Positions 20,433 through 30,818 of a stretch of 64,000 nucleotides of DNA are shown here, one piece after another; position 1 is the stretch's first letter, and every line of letters starts with the position of its first letter. The translations under genes were made by a program, and so were the position numbers. Source of the stretch: Pezicula radicicola (taxonomy: Eukaryota; Ascomycota; Leotiomycetes; Helotiales; Dermateaceae); the NCBI GenBank assembly GCA_003008705.1, contig PDUO01000024.1, positions 499,120 through 563,119 of the forward strand, in the 5' to 3' direction. A model generated the notes under the pieces. That model was not told where the DNA came from. It saw nothing but the letters and a program-made list of their open reading frames with translations, and ran no database searches.

Positions 20433-22292
20433 TCACTCCAAAACCCTAAGCCTAACCCCCTGACTCCCCTTCTTAACAATCGGTAAAAAAGCATCAGCCA
20501 CAATCTCCACATCTTCTCTCCCCGTTTTAAAAAGCTCGAACACTCCCTCATCACCCTCCATCCTAACCTCTTTACTTCCCCACCTCCTCCAAAGTGCGCC
20601 TAGAGAACAATACAGCTCGGCGTATGCCAAGTTAATACCCAAGCACTGTCGAGTTCCGCTAGTGAAGGAAACCATGTACTTATCAAGAGTATGGTTGACT
20701 TTACCATCGTCACTCAGCCAGCGTTCTGGGATGAAAGCTTTTGAGTTTGGGAAGAGGGTCTCATTACGATGAATTTGTACGCTTGTCATGCCGACTGGAG
20801 TTCCTGGTGGTATTGACCATGTTTTCCCTTCTCCGTAATCGTCAGGAGAGTGCTCGGTGAAGAGGATGGGTTCATCGGGATCTATTCTCGCCAATCGACA
20901 ACTAGCTCCATAGGACAACCTGAGGCCCTCTTTCATAACGGCATTCAGATATGGCAAGTTCTCTAGTACAGGCAGTTGCACGTTGCTCACATCGCAGTCT
21001 GGAATTGCTTCGCGGAGTTCGGTCTTGAGCTTCTTGAGGATGTTAGGTGAAGTGAGGAGGTGGTAGGTCACTACATCTAGGACCCAGGAGGTTGTCAGTG
21101 TGCCGGCCATTGTGAGCACATGTGCCTCGTCTGAAAGGCGGGTTACGCTTTTCTCGTAGGCTGGTAGCTTGCTCGTGAGGACGGAGTGGAAGATTGTAGC
21201 GTGTGAGGCAGATTTGTACTCTTCATTGGTGCCTTCAGTGATCTCTTTGATTTGCTTATTAACAAACTACTTTATATTAGAGCAAAATTCGAGGAATGAA
21301 GAAGATACTTAGAGTCTTACTCGACGTTGGAAAACAAATTCTGCCATTGCAGGATGCAGAAACTTGGCGACCGAGTCGGGGATCGATTTGAAAACCTCGT
21401 TGAGCCAGGGGGTATGCTTCATTAAGGAACCGGTGGTGACTCCAAAGAATGATGCATCGCGATATGAGGGGTCGAAATCAATGGCTTCTATAATCGCTTA
21501 GTGAGCTATTTGCGAAAGGGTACTGCGCTCTAATGCTTACCGAGACGGTGGTCGCACCGAGCAAAACAATATTGCATTACGATATCTGTACATTCTCAGC
21601 GTTTGTTTTAGAGGAGGGGAGGTGAGAGAGAACCATTTGTCATAGCAGCATACGCTAGACTTGCTGGAAAAACCTCTTCGCTCCCTCTTAACCCTCGGAT
21701 TCTGTGTAGCAGTACACTCACTCGCTCATCGATTAGAGGTTGCAGTCTCCTGACGCTCGCCATTGAAAAGTACGGGTCTGCTAGTGTCAATATAGAACTT
21801 GTATGGTAAGGTAGAAGAGAACTTACTTAATGCAGCTCTTCTAAGCTTATGCAAGTCATGCCCTGGTGTAGCAAAAATGCTACCATCAAGTCCAAAGCTC
21901 TTGGTAAACCAGTCATATTTGTCCCTCCTCTTTCCGCGGGCACTTGATGTATAGATCGTATCGTAGAAATCTGGGTCGGAAATATGAAGTTCCCATGGAG
22001 AGATTCTGATAATGGGACCGTACTTCTTGTGGAGCTCAATAATCTTGAAAGTATATTGGCCACCAAGATAAAGGTCGTAGTACGCCTCATACCTAAAAGA
22101 CAGGTCAGAATTACGAAGAGAACCCCTTTAGGATAAATCCGATTAGGGAGGCAAGGGGGTAACTAACAGTCGAGTGAGAGCAGCTAACTTGGGACCTGGG
22201 ATATGGGCGATTGGAGAGAGGTAGAGGCGGTACACAACACCATATACTGTGTATGCCAGTACAGCCGATAGTGTAACCAGAACAAAGTCCAT
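20433..22292 (-). CDS. Cytochrome P450 (membrane-anchored, trichodiene-oxygenase-like)
   Basis: Six exons on the minus strand: 22292..22168, 22092..21827, 21777..21634, 21585..21541, 21487..21321 and 21266..20433. All five introns (48-75 nt) keep phase, giving 526 residues. The N-terminus is a membrane anchor (MDFVLVTLSAVLAYTV) followed by a proline hinge (HIPGPK). Landmarks: I-helix AGTLTTS, K-helix EGLR (ExxR), PERWL, and the haem loop FTSGTRQCLG with the cysteine ligand. It should be an ER-bound monooxygenase. LYEAYYDL and KYGPIIRISP resemble the CYP58/trichodiene oxygenase-like group, but a substrate cannot be assigned. Its 3' end faces the rhodopsin-domain gene with 259 bp between them. 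The intron-3 donor (GTTCTC) is weak; the others are normal. Confidence 0.88.
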
Positions 22293-23088
22293 TACGATAA
22301 TGTATATGGCCTACAGATAGCTCGAGATTCTCTTTCGAATTGAAAATATAGGAAACACCTCGTGCCAAAAACGAGGGTACTTGAGCTGAATAGCGAGCTG
22401 GTTGCGGGTTATAACATGCGTGGATTCTCGGGGAGTCTCGAGGTGTTTTTAAGGGGGAGATATATAACTTTTGAATCTTAGTAAGGGAAATAAAAGTAGT
22501 CTTAATGGCTAATAACTTTAAGTGTAAACCTTGTTCGCAATTCAAAAGTTGGGCAAAAAAGTGCCAGAATAGGCAACCCCAGGAATTAGGGCAAACAAAG
22601 TTGAAAACTTCGAGCCTGAAAAGAGTCCCTCTGATACATGACGAGTAGGAAAGGTCCCATTGTGATAGTACTAAAGAACAGAATACAAGACATATCGGTA
22701 CATTAGTACGGTGATCTGTATGCATAAACGTTATCTGCATGCATAAACCAGGTATTCGGGTCACTGTGCGAATCAACGTCTTCTCGCTGCTGGCTGCAAG
22801 CACATGCATCCAAGTCCGGGCAAGTATTCCGAACCGAACTGAGATAACCAAGAGATCTATCACTTTCCGCAATAACGTGATCCCATTGGTATTGACGTCT
22901 TAATAGCCCGGTTTGACTACAACCCTACCTGCAGTTCGTTGCATCTGACTTCGGGCCGTCAGATGATGGTAGATGGACAAACCACAGTTATGCCAAGGAC
23001 GCCACAACTCTATGGCTGAGGGATAGCCAAACTCTTCTTCCTTGGAAGGAAATTTTCAAGACGATCTCCATGTCAAGCCTCATATCTT
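22293..23088. other. Promoter region of the P450 gene and spacer
   Basis: About 800 bp upstream of the P450 start codon and downstream of the acetyltransferase. A 253-codon minus-strand frame covers much of it (22111-22872), but it overlaps P450 exon 1 in another frame and has no motif, so I treat this as non-coding. Confidence 0.45.
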
Positions 23089-23947
23089 TTAGGACGGTGA
23101 CCTCCATATCATTCCCCATATCTTCACACCATCACCGCCTCTCAATGGGAGGCCAGTAGGAGCCGTTGTATCTGGACCAAGAACCATTTCTTGAACAATC
23201 TCAAAGCCTAACTTGAGATATAGATCCCTCGAAAATGCTGTAGTTGCCTCAAGCCACAAAGGTAGATTCGCTGCAGAAGATATATCCTGATAATGCTTTA
23301 TGACTTTTGAGGCAAGCCCTTGAAAAGAAAGCAAAGTCAACAAATAGTCGAGGGTGAAGGACGAGGTAGACCAACCCTGCTTCCGACTGTCGGTTCTTGT
23401 GCCCATGAAGAACACATAGTAGAATTTTTCTCCGGGATTCATAGCTTTGGCCTTGGCTCGATCACTTATCGGGGTATATTCTAAGAGGGTTTTCTTCAAA
23501 TGTTGTTAGTCACGTGATACAACCATTCACATCTTCTTTGAGGCATGTACATACTCGAGCTCCTCTCAACCCCATGTTCCACAGAAATGGAATCAAACCT
23601 GCCTGTAGCCATGTCCTTGGGTTGTCGACTTTCTCTCCGGGCGGCACCAACACGCCACAGCATTTCCAGCCATTGATTTCTGTGATCTTGGCCTTGTTCA
23701 ATGTCGCGGCAGTCAAGAGCGCATGGAAGTAGGCCGGAAGGTAGGCTACCCGAGCTTCTGGTGACAAGGAGTTTAGCAAATACGTTATGACTGGATCTTC
23801 TTGGAAGGCTTCGTTGAGGACTTCAATCGCATGAGGGATGTAGGCTGAAAGGAGTCAGTGGCAGAATCACAATGCTGCAGGGAGGACGAGTCGCAAAGCT
23901 CTAGAAAGCATACCCTTGCCCGCGGATATGACTGCGGATTGATCCAT
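23089..23947 (-). CDS. GNAT-family N-acetyltransferase
   Basis: Four exons on the minus strand: 23947..23914, 23844..23555, 23493..23376 and 23318..23089, giving 223 residues. The third intron (57 nt, GTTGGT donor) contains no stop and is divisible by three, so it could be missed. Removing it gives FFMGTRTDSRKQGLASKV, which fits GNAT motif A with the acetyl-CoA site in the order R/Q-xx-G-x-A. It is followed by LWLEATT and YLKLGFEIVQE (motif B). The second intron has a perfect CTAAC branch site. It should transfer an acetyl group from acetyl-CoA to a small-molecule or protein amine. No targeting signal is visible. It lies 796 bp upstream of the P450 on the same strand. Confidence 0.85.
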
Positions 23948-24291
23948 CTTAGTGCTAGAAAGTTGGCCCAAAGAGAATAGATTCAGGTATAAGCATGATG
24001 TTTTGTGATATATTAATGATAGACATTATCAACAAAGGGTGAGACCTCCAGCTGCGTCACGCAACTTATTATTAGCGATACGCCACAATTTACGATCTAG
24101 GAAGATATCTAGATAGCAAAACTCAAAAAGATGTAATAAGTCAACAGGCGAATTAATTAGTACAAGCAAAGGCTGCGTCAAGTGATTCGACAATACTTTG
24201 TATAGCAAAAAAAGTTGGCGTATCACTATGCCTATGACGTACAGTAACTCCCCCCGGCCGGAGTATTCCGTGTCAGAGGTGTGCTCTCTAG
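23948..24291. other. Promoter of the acetyltransferase and left flank of the transposon
   Basis: No gene is supported. A CAGT word at 24242, which is followed by GC-rich sequence and then the inverted repeat, may mark the true outer edge of the transposable element. Confidence 0.35.
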
Positions 24292-24329
24292 GTACGGAAG
24301 GGGGTGGCCAAAAATCAGCGTCACCCCCC
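24292..24329. repeat. Left terminal inverted repeat (38 bp)
   Basis: Starts GTACGGAAGGGGGTGGCC and ends in six C. It is the exact reverse complement of 25644-25681. Confidence 0.92.
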
Positions 24330-25643
24330 CTGCCCAACCCACTCTATTCTGCCACTTGGCTATACTAAATAAGGAAAGAAAATAATACTACTATTAAATT
24401 AAATAAGTATATCTTTAATTAATAAGGAGTCTGGGTACTATATCGAAGCCTGACTTTTTTAAGTCTCTCTGGTATCGAATCTATATACTTATTAAAGTAT
24501 TCTTCTACTGAAATCTCATTATCCTATATATTAATAAGAGCTTCTTGTAATTACTCTAGACTCTAGCCCCTATATAGGTTCCTATTCTATAATAGTTGCT
24601 TAATAATCCTCTATATATTCTCAATAGGGTTTAAATCAAAGGAAGAAGGAGGCCAATCAATAGAGTTGATATAGTATTTAACCCTTACCTTATTATAAAG
24701 ACCCTTATTCTGTTTTATATCCTTCTTGCTATATACTCTACTTCCATCCTCTATATAGAAGAACCCAAGGCCTTATTGTTCTTCGAATATCTCCTTAAGT
24801 AGGCCTCGAAGGATTTATTACTCGTACTTCTATTATATAAACCCTTTCCCTTGTCCTTCTGTTGAAATAATATATAATTTACTCTTAAAATTGTACCCAA
24901 TTACAGCCCAATAAGATACAGACTTTCGACTACTATAAAATATAAATTATATATAATTAAGTTGTCTCTGTTTACCTTGTTTTCGGAAGAGTTTTCAGTA
25001 TCGTCGAAGATTTATACTTATAGTTATCTTATCTATATATATTCCTTTCCTCTACTACTCGATAGGTCGATCCCAATTTACCTATAAAAAGATCTAATAT
25101 TTATACTTTATTTCCTTTGAGAGAAAAGGCTTTGAGTTAGGGATATAGAGGTGATAACTACGTCATTCTATTGCTCAAAGAAGTGACTTATTACTAGCTG
25201 TAATACTATGTATTCGATGAATTTCGTGTAGGGGTATTGAACATCGGTCGTAGTATCCTGTTATCTACTTAATTATCTTATCTACCTTCTCCTTAGATAT
25301 AATTCGAGGGTGCCTAGGCCTTGATTTATTAGTTCTTCGATCGCTTAAAGAGTGAAGCCATCCTTGGGCTATTGTACAAGGTACCTTGGCTATATATACT
25401 ACTATTACTTAGGAGTAGCCTTCTTCGAGGTAAGCGAAAAATCAAGATCAATGAGGGGTTTTATACTCTTTATATAAGGTCTTTGGGATTGTATAAATAT
25501 ATACTATTTCGATTCTATTGATTTAAAGTTGAATTAATTTGAATTCGTGGAGTTGAAGGTCTTGGAGTTGATGTAGTGAGGTAAGGAAGAAGATGGTGGA
25601 ACGTGGGAGAAAGCGGCGTCGATTTAGGCTCACCGCCCGACCA

Positions 25644-25681
25644 GGGGGGTGACGCTGATTTTTGGCCACCCCCTTCCGTAC
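25644..25681. repeat. Right terminal inverted repeat (38 bp)
   Basis: Exact reverse complement of 24292-24329, ending GGCCACCCCCTTCCGTAC. The outer sequence continues gaaaaaactg. Confidence 0.92.
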
Positions 25682-26100
25682 GAAAAAACTGACGGATCTA
25701 TGCACGGGCCGCGCCACCAAAACAATTGGCCAACTAAATAACTATTAAATATAACTAGTTAAATTTTATTAATTCAACTAGAGGCCTTTCGAATTAAAGA
25801 GATATAATTTTGTTAAGTTTTGTTAGGTGTTTTGGTAGGGTCTTACCCGAATCTGTCGCTGTTTCTTCGACTACTTGTACAGTAAGCCCTATAATTACAG
25901 GGGGGTATATACCTATAGCTATAGGCTCTACACCCTATAAATATAGGCAATATAGTACTATAAATTTTTAAATAATGCTCTATAATACCTAATACTTTCT
26001 ACCTACAGTACACTATTTTCTAACCACTATAATCATAGGGTATATTGCCTGTAATTGTAGGCTATCTACCCTAAGACAGCTTCAAAAGCACGTACGTTTT
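25682..26100. repeat. AT-rich flank with palindromic words
   Basis: AT-rich sequence next to the transposon. It contains the perfect 14-bp palindrome CCTATAGCTATAGG near 25911 and the near-palindrome GCCTGTAATTGTAGGC near 26049. A word shared with the repeat relic at 4890 (agtattaggtatt, inverted) suggests a second old repeat. Confidence 0.4.
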
Positions 26101-27935
26101 AGAACCTAAATAAGTCAAGCTTTGCCAAGCGTTGTAAACCGCATAGGTAGGCTCCTTTTAGACGTTTGAACAGCAGAGATGCAGCTTCAAATGCAGCTTT
26201 GAATGCATAATGCACCAACAAAAAACTAACCACTGTACCTAGCCACCGGCAATGCATGTCACATCACGTACGAATTCCGCAGCCTCTCTCCATCTGAGGA
26301 TTGAGGTTCAGGAGAGAGAACTACCCCGGCAGGGTAGCATCGGCAGGGCCATCAGGAACAATATTTGAATAGGTGTTCAGCCTCGTTAGCTAAAGTAAGT
26401 CAATGAGGCCTTCAGGTATGGAATCAAATCCATGCTAACTTCACTTTATCAAACAGTCAGTGGCTGGGTTCGAAACATACTTCGCTCGACCTCTCCACCA
26501 TCCTTGATGCAGAGGAATGCGCGTGAATTGCGACAACATCGTCGGAAGCGGCCCTACTTGTTTAGGGGGGAGAACATATCGAGCATGGTGACGGTTTAAG
26601 ATATGCAGCCTTACTCGAATCCGACTCCTCTATAAGGTATCAGCTGGTCGAATCATGAAGCTTGTTCGGTGTCTTGAACGAGGAGTTGCAATGGAAACTT
26701 GCCTCTATATGATTGTAAGGGTCCATGGTAGGGTCTCAACTCCGGCTTCTGCAGCTTCTCAGGACATGCATTCCCCACCAAATCCATCTCCCGGCTATCC
26801 ACCTTCACCTTCACGTCCTCAGTATTCACAAGGCCTGGTGGCCCACAGGAGATGGCAGTCTCTGGTCCGAATCCACATTCTGCTCCTAATAATGCACAAT
26901 CTCCACATCCTTATAGAGCGATATGCAGAATCCGAATCCTCTACGACACACTGCGCGATCCCCTTTGAAATCCGAGCCGAGAAGGACTCCTCCAGAAAGG
27001 AATATCGACCGCAGCCCCACGTTTCCGAGAAGCTACGGCTGCATTTTCAACGCTAATCTCTTCTCATGATTTCTCCCCGCTGAGTCGCTGCAGCCAGCTA
27101 CCTCTCTGTCCTATGAAGTCGTAAGGCTTCATTCAACATCGATATCACAAGCAAAGATACTGGGGGAAGCCGTCAGTTCCTTGTGTACTACGGGATTGCT
27201 TGCATTTGCGCGGCTGTTCCCCGATTGGTCTTGCTGTTGCAACTAAATCTCTAATGCATCGCTATATTTCACGACGATCATTGCCTTGTTGTCTTTGCCG
27301 CACAGCTAGTTTGCTTATGATACTGCTTGTGGCGCGACCCATCAGGAAGGTCATATCTCTTGCTGACCTATAGCCTGAAGTTTTAGTGCTGTGAAGTTGA
27401 GAAGGGGATTGGTAGTTGCTCGGCTTTCCATGGGAAATTTCTGACAGCTCAATTCTCTACTGGCTTTTGGCACAAGCATGGACGAAGATACGAAGGTTGA
27501 TCCAAGCGGACTTGAGATGAAATAAGTGGACGGTGCGCATAGAGTTGCTACCACTCTGCAATGATCATCTTGCCATGATAGAATCACAGTTGCGATATTT
27601 CATGGCATTTAAAACCTGAGGAGTGTGTCCCCAGATGCAGCTTCTGGCCTTGCTTACCCCGCATCCCAATCACAATTGCCGTGCTGGGGTCGTGTACTGT
27701 ACAGTAGATGTCCAGGATCATCTGAAAACCTCGATGATGTTTCCCATGTGCATGATATGGCTAGATGTATTATTCTAACAAAAAGGCCATATTTTCACAA
27801 AGTTCAAGAGGGATAGCTTCCGACACTTATCATTCTTCTCTCAACAGTTTATGTTTATACCTACCCAGTGGTACCCATCTCTGCAACCCTAATATTCTCT
27901 GCTATTGAAAACCTAAATCAAGTTATTGCGCATCA
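26101..27935. other. Spacer with possible Pro/Ser/Asn-rich coding debris
   Basis: No intact gene. Between 26580 and 27060 the plus strand reads, in changing frames, peptides such as MQPYSNPTPL, SPGYPPSPSRPQYSQ and GPNPHSAPNNAQSPHPY. That is the composition of the disordered part of a fungal regulator. One frame stays open for 133 codons (26655-27056), but the sensible peptide leaves it after PQYSQ. It may be a fragment of a duplicated gene. The rest shows nothing. Confidence 0.35.
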
Positions 27936-30091
27936 ATGTATTCATCCTCGTCCATGTACTTGGTCGCTTTAGGCTTGGGTGCTATCATCCTCGCAAAGCT
28001 CTTTACTATTGGCCATCGGCCAAAAGGTCTTCCTCCTGGGCCTCCTACGATCCCTATTTTGGGCAATATTCATCTGGTAAGACACATGTCCTGTCTCTAC
28101 ACTCTGATATCTTGCAGTGAAGATAATCGACATGAATAGATGCCCAAGCGAGCTCCTCATCTCCAATTTCAGAAATGGGCAGAGGAATATGGGTCAGTAT
28201 TAATGCATACTATACTTGGCAGGTCCCATTCCACTAACAAAAAAAATCAGCCCTATCTATTCCCTCATACTGGGGACCAGAACTGTCATAGTTCTCTCCT
28301 CTGACCTTGCTGTGAGGGAGCTTCACGACAAGCGAAGTGCAATATACTCCGGCAGACCGTCAATGTACGCGGGTCAGGATTTAGCCAGCGGTGGACTACG
28401 ATTTGCTTTCATGGTATGCCTTGAATACCTCGAGACTCTGTATGCATGACTAACTTTCTATTTCTTAGGACTATGGTTCTACCTGGAGAATGATCCGTAG
28501 ATTGATGCATAATATTCTCAACATTGTGGCTGCCAAATCTTATGTCCCGTACCAAGATCTCGAAAACAAGAAAATGCTTGTAGGGTTCCTGGATGAACCA
28601 AATGAGTTTTACAATCATATTCGACGGTTCGCCAGCCTTTTCTGTTTAAGACTGACCCTTCAAACCCTATTTCTTACAGATCCTAAATCGGCCCGCGATC
28701 GCAAAAAAATCTAACTCCACCTTCCTTATATTTAGTTACTCTAGTTCGTTGACAACGCAAATGGTTTTTGGATTTCGCACTATTTCTATCAATGACCCGA
28801 AACTCCAGCAGCTATTTCGAAATTTCCACAATTTCTCGGAAGTTGCTGGCAGTGGTGTTGCTATTCTTGTTGACTTGTTTCCGATCTTGAGGTTCTTGCC
28901 CGACTTTTTGTTGCCGATGCGCAGATATTGCAAGAAATTGCATGCCAGTGAACTAAATCTTTATATGGGCCATTGGCTGAACGTTAAAAGGGCCATCAAA
29001 GCTGGTACTGCGAAGGTATGTAAGAGGTCTTCTCGTAACCGCTTATTAGGAACTGCACTGTATTTTGCGCCTTCGAGTATTGCTTAGTTCATTAAACCAT
29101 TCGAAGCAGTGGGATTAAGCAGACTTTCTCCAAGCGTTGATATCTCCATTATCAACTTCCTTTTGCAACTACATTCAAAGAGTTGACAGGCCAGTTCTAC
29201 AATTCAGGCAATATACAAGCTGTGGGCTGACCAAGTTGTTATCCATAGCCTTGTTTCTGTGTTGACCTTGTCAAAGCGCAAGACGCTGAACGCTTATCTG
29301 AAGACCAAGCCGCTTATATAAGCGGCACTTTCCTCGAAGCTGGGTCAGATACTACTTCGTCGGAACTAATCGCCTTCGTCCAAGCCTTAGTTCTCCATCC
29401 CAACGTCCAGAAAGTTGCCCAAGAAGAGCTCGATCGCGTCATCGGTCCCAATCGTCTTCCAACAATGGAAGACGAGATGAACGTCCAATACATCCGTGGT
29501 TGTATAAAAGAAACTTTGCGCTGGATGCCTACCGTCATCCTATCTCTTCCTCACGCAGTAATCAAAGATGACTGGTACGAAGGCTACCTCATTCCGAAAG
29601 GCGCCAGCGTTATCCACAATACTTGGGCCATGCATCGAGATCCAGCCCGTTATGTAAAACCCGAAGTTTTCGACCCCTCCCGCTATGCCAACGATTTCCA
29701 AAGCGCCAGAGAAGCTGCTACTAACCAAGACGTCTCGCAGCGAGATCATTATGCCTTTGGGACCGGCCGTCGAATTTGTGTAGGTATGCATATTGCCGAG
29801 AGGTCGCTATTCTTGGCCATGTCCAGGATTCTTTGGGGTTTTAACGTCGAACCTGCTACAGATGAAAATGGGAGAGAGATCTTGCCTGACCCAGAGAACT
29901 TGACCCAGGGCTTAGTAGTCTGTCCGCAGCCATTCCCGGCCAAAATTACACCGAGGAGTGAGAAGCATGCCGCATTGATGAGGGAACAGTGGAATGAGTG
30001 CTTGGGATTGTTAGATAAGGATTTGCAGTGGAAAGAGATGCCCAAGGGCATGAAATTGAGTACTTATGATGTTACAAAGAATGAGCTGTGA
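27936..30091 (+). CDS. Cytochrome P450 with a lost splice donor
   Basis: Six exons by family fit: 27936..28076, 28140..28192, 28251..28413, 28469..28635, 28745..29015 and 29249..30091, giving 545 residues. Landmarks: anchor MYLVALGLGAIILAKL, hinge LPPGPP, I-helix AGSDTTS, K-helix KETLR (ExxR), haem loop FGTGRRICVG. It resembles O-methylsterigmatocystin oxidoreductase-type P450s. The exon 4/5 join demanded by the protein (FAS-SLTTQMVFG) has a good acceptor (CTCTAG) and CTAAC branch site, but the donor position reads AG|CCTTTT, with no GT. No alternative GT nearby gives an open frame that keeps the conserved HIRRFAS. Intron 5 is 233 nt, far longer than the others. The gene may be mis-spliced and non-functional. 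Confidence 0.75.
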
Positions 30092-30818
30092 GCTACAACG
30101 TACTGAGGGAACGGGCTTTTTTCTTTTTCTCCTTTTCTTAGATCGCTGTTATTTAGCTTAGTTGATGACTGGAAATATCTAGGACTATATGCTTAGAATG
30201 TTTGTATTCATAATACCCTTTCTGTACTCTGTTTTGTATCACTTCCATATTCGTTTAAAATCGCTCAAGCCCCTTTTCAACTATTAAACTTTTAGACGCA
30301 ATGTTATATCTCTGTTTGATCGATCATTTTAGGTTCGATCGATTAAGTGGATCGCACTTATATTATGAAGTGAGAGGGCTGGACTGAAATAATTCTAGGA
30401 CTAGTTGAATGACGAGCACTTTAATACACGGTCACATGACTACTCTACCGTCCAACGTTTAATATTAACTATAAACAAGAGCTAAAAGCATTCTTTAAAT
30501 GAAGCCAGGTACGTATCGCTTAGAGGAAGGCAGAAAATATTCATTATGAGATATTGAAATAAGATATACTCTCCAGTCCTTGGGCGTTCCGCGTTCCGGC
30601 TTAACTCCGCAAATTCCTTGGTGGCATTATCCGAATGCATGATGCCAATGCTGAATAAACACTACACTAGCATGAACTTGAGCCTCATTACACATTACTC
30701 ACCAGAAAGTGGCTATGCTATTTTGAAGCCAAATATCTATCAGCAATATCACATACTCGCTTTCCTCAGAGAGACCATAATCGAGTACCGTACCCATTCT
30801 CTATTGTAGAGTATAATC
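30092..30818. other. Spacer: P450 terminator side and regulator promoter
   Basis: Holds the 3' flank of the P450 and the promoter of the Zn2Cys6 gene at 30819. CGATCGAT words occur twice around 30318-30345 (gatcgatc and cgatcgat). The 63-codon frame at 30618 has no motif. Confidence 0.4.

Larger units (their letters stand above)
24292..25681 (-). mobile_element. Tc1/mariner-type DNA transposon, RIP-degraded
   Basis: A 1,390-bp element bounded by perfect 38-bp inverted repeats. The minus strand still reads as a Tc1/mariner transposase through many stops: EDGSRVYSKKDIKQNKGLYN, then WPPSSFDLNPIENI followed by a stop where Trp is expected, then IIKQLL, and at the end YIDSIPERLKKV. WPPxSxDLNPIEN is the characteristic third catalytic block of the superfamily. 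Tryptophan codons have become TAG and the interior is strongly AT-rich, as RIP would produce. The element is dead as a protein source. I could not find a TA target duplication right outside the repeats, so the true ends may lie slightly further out. Confidence 0.85.

Noticed and set aside
22111..22872. A 253-codon minus-strand open frame
   Set aside because: It covers P450 exon 1 in a different frame and the promoter, has no motif, and the P450 exon model there is strongly supported.
26455..26500. ggttcgaaac, resembling a tRNA T-loop
   Set aside because: The flanking bases do not form a T-stem and no acceptor or anticodon arm can be drawn.
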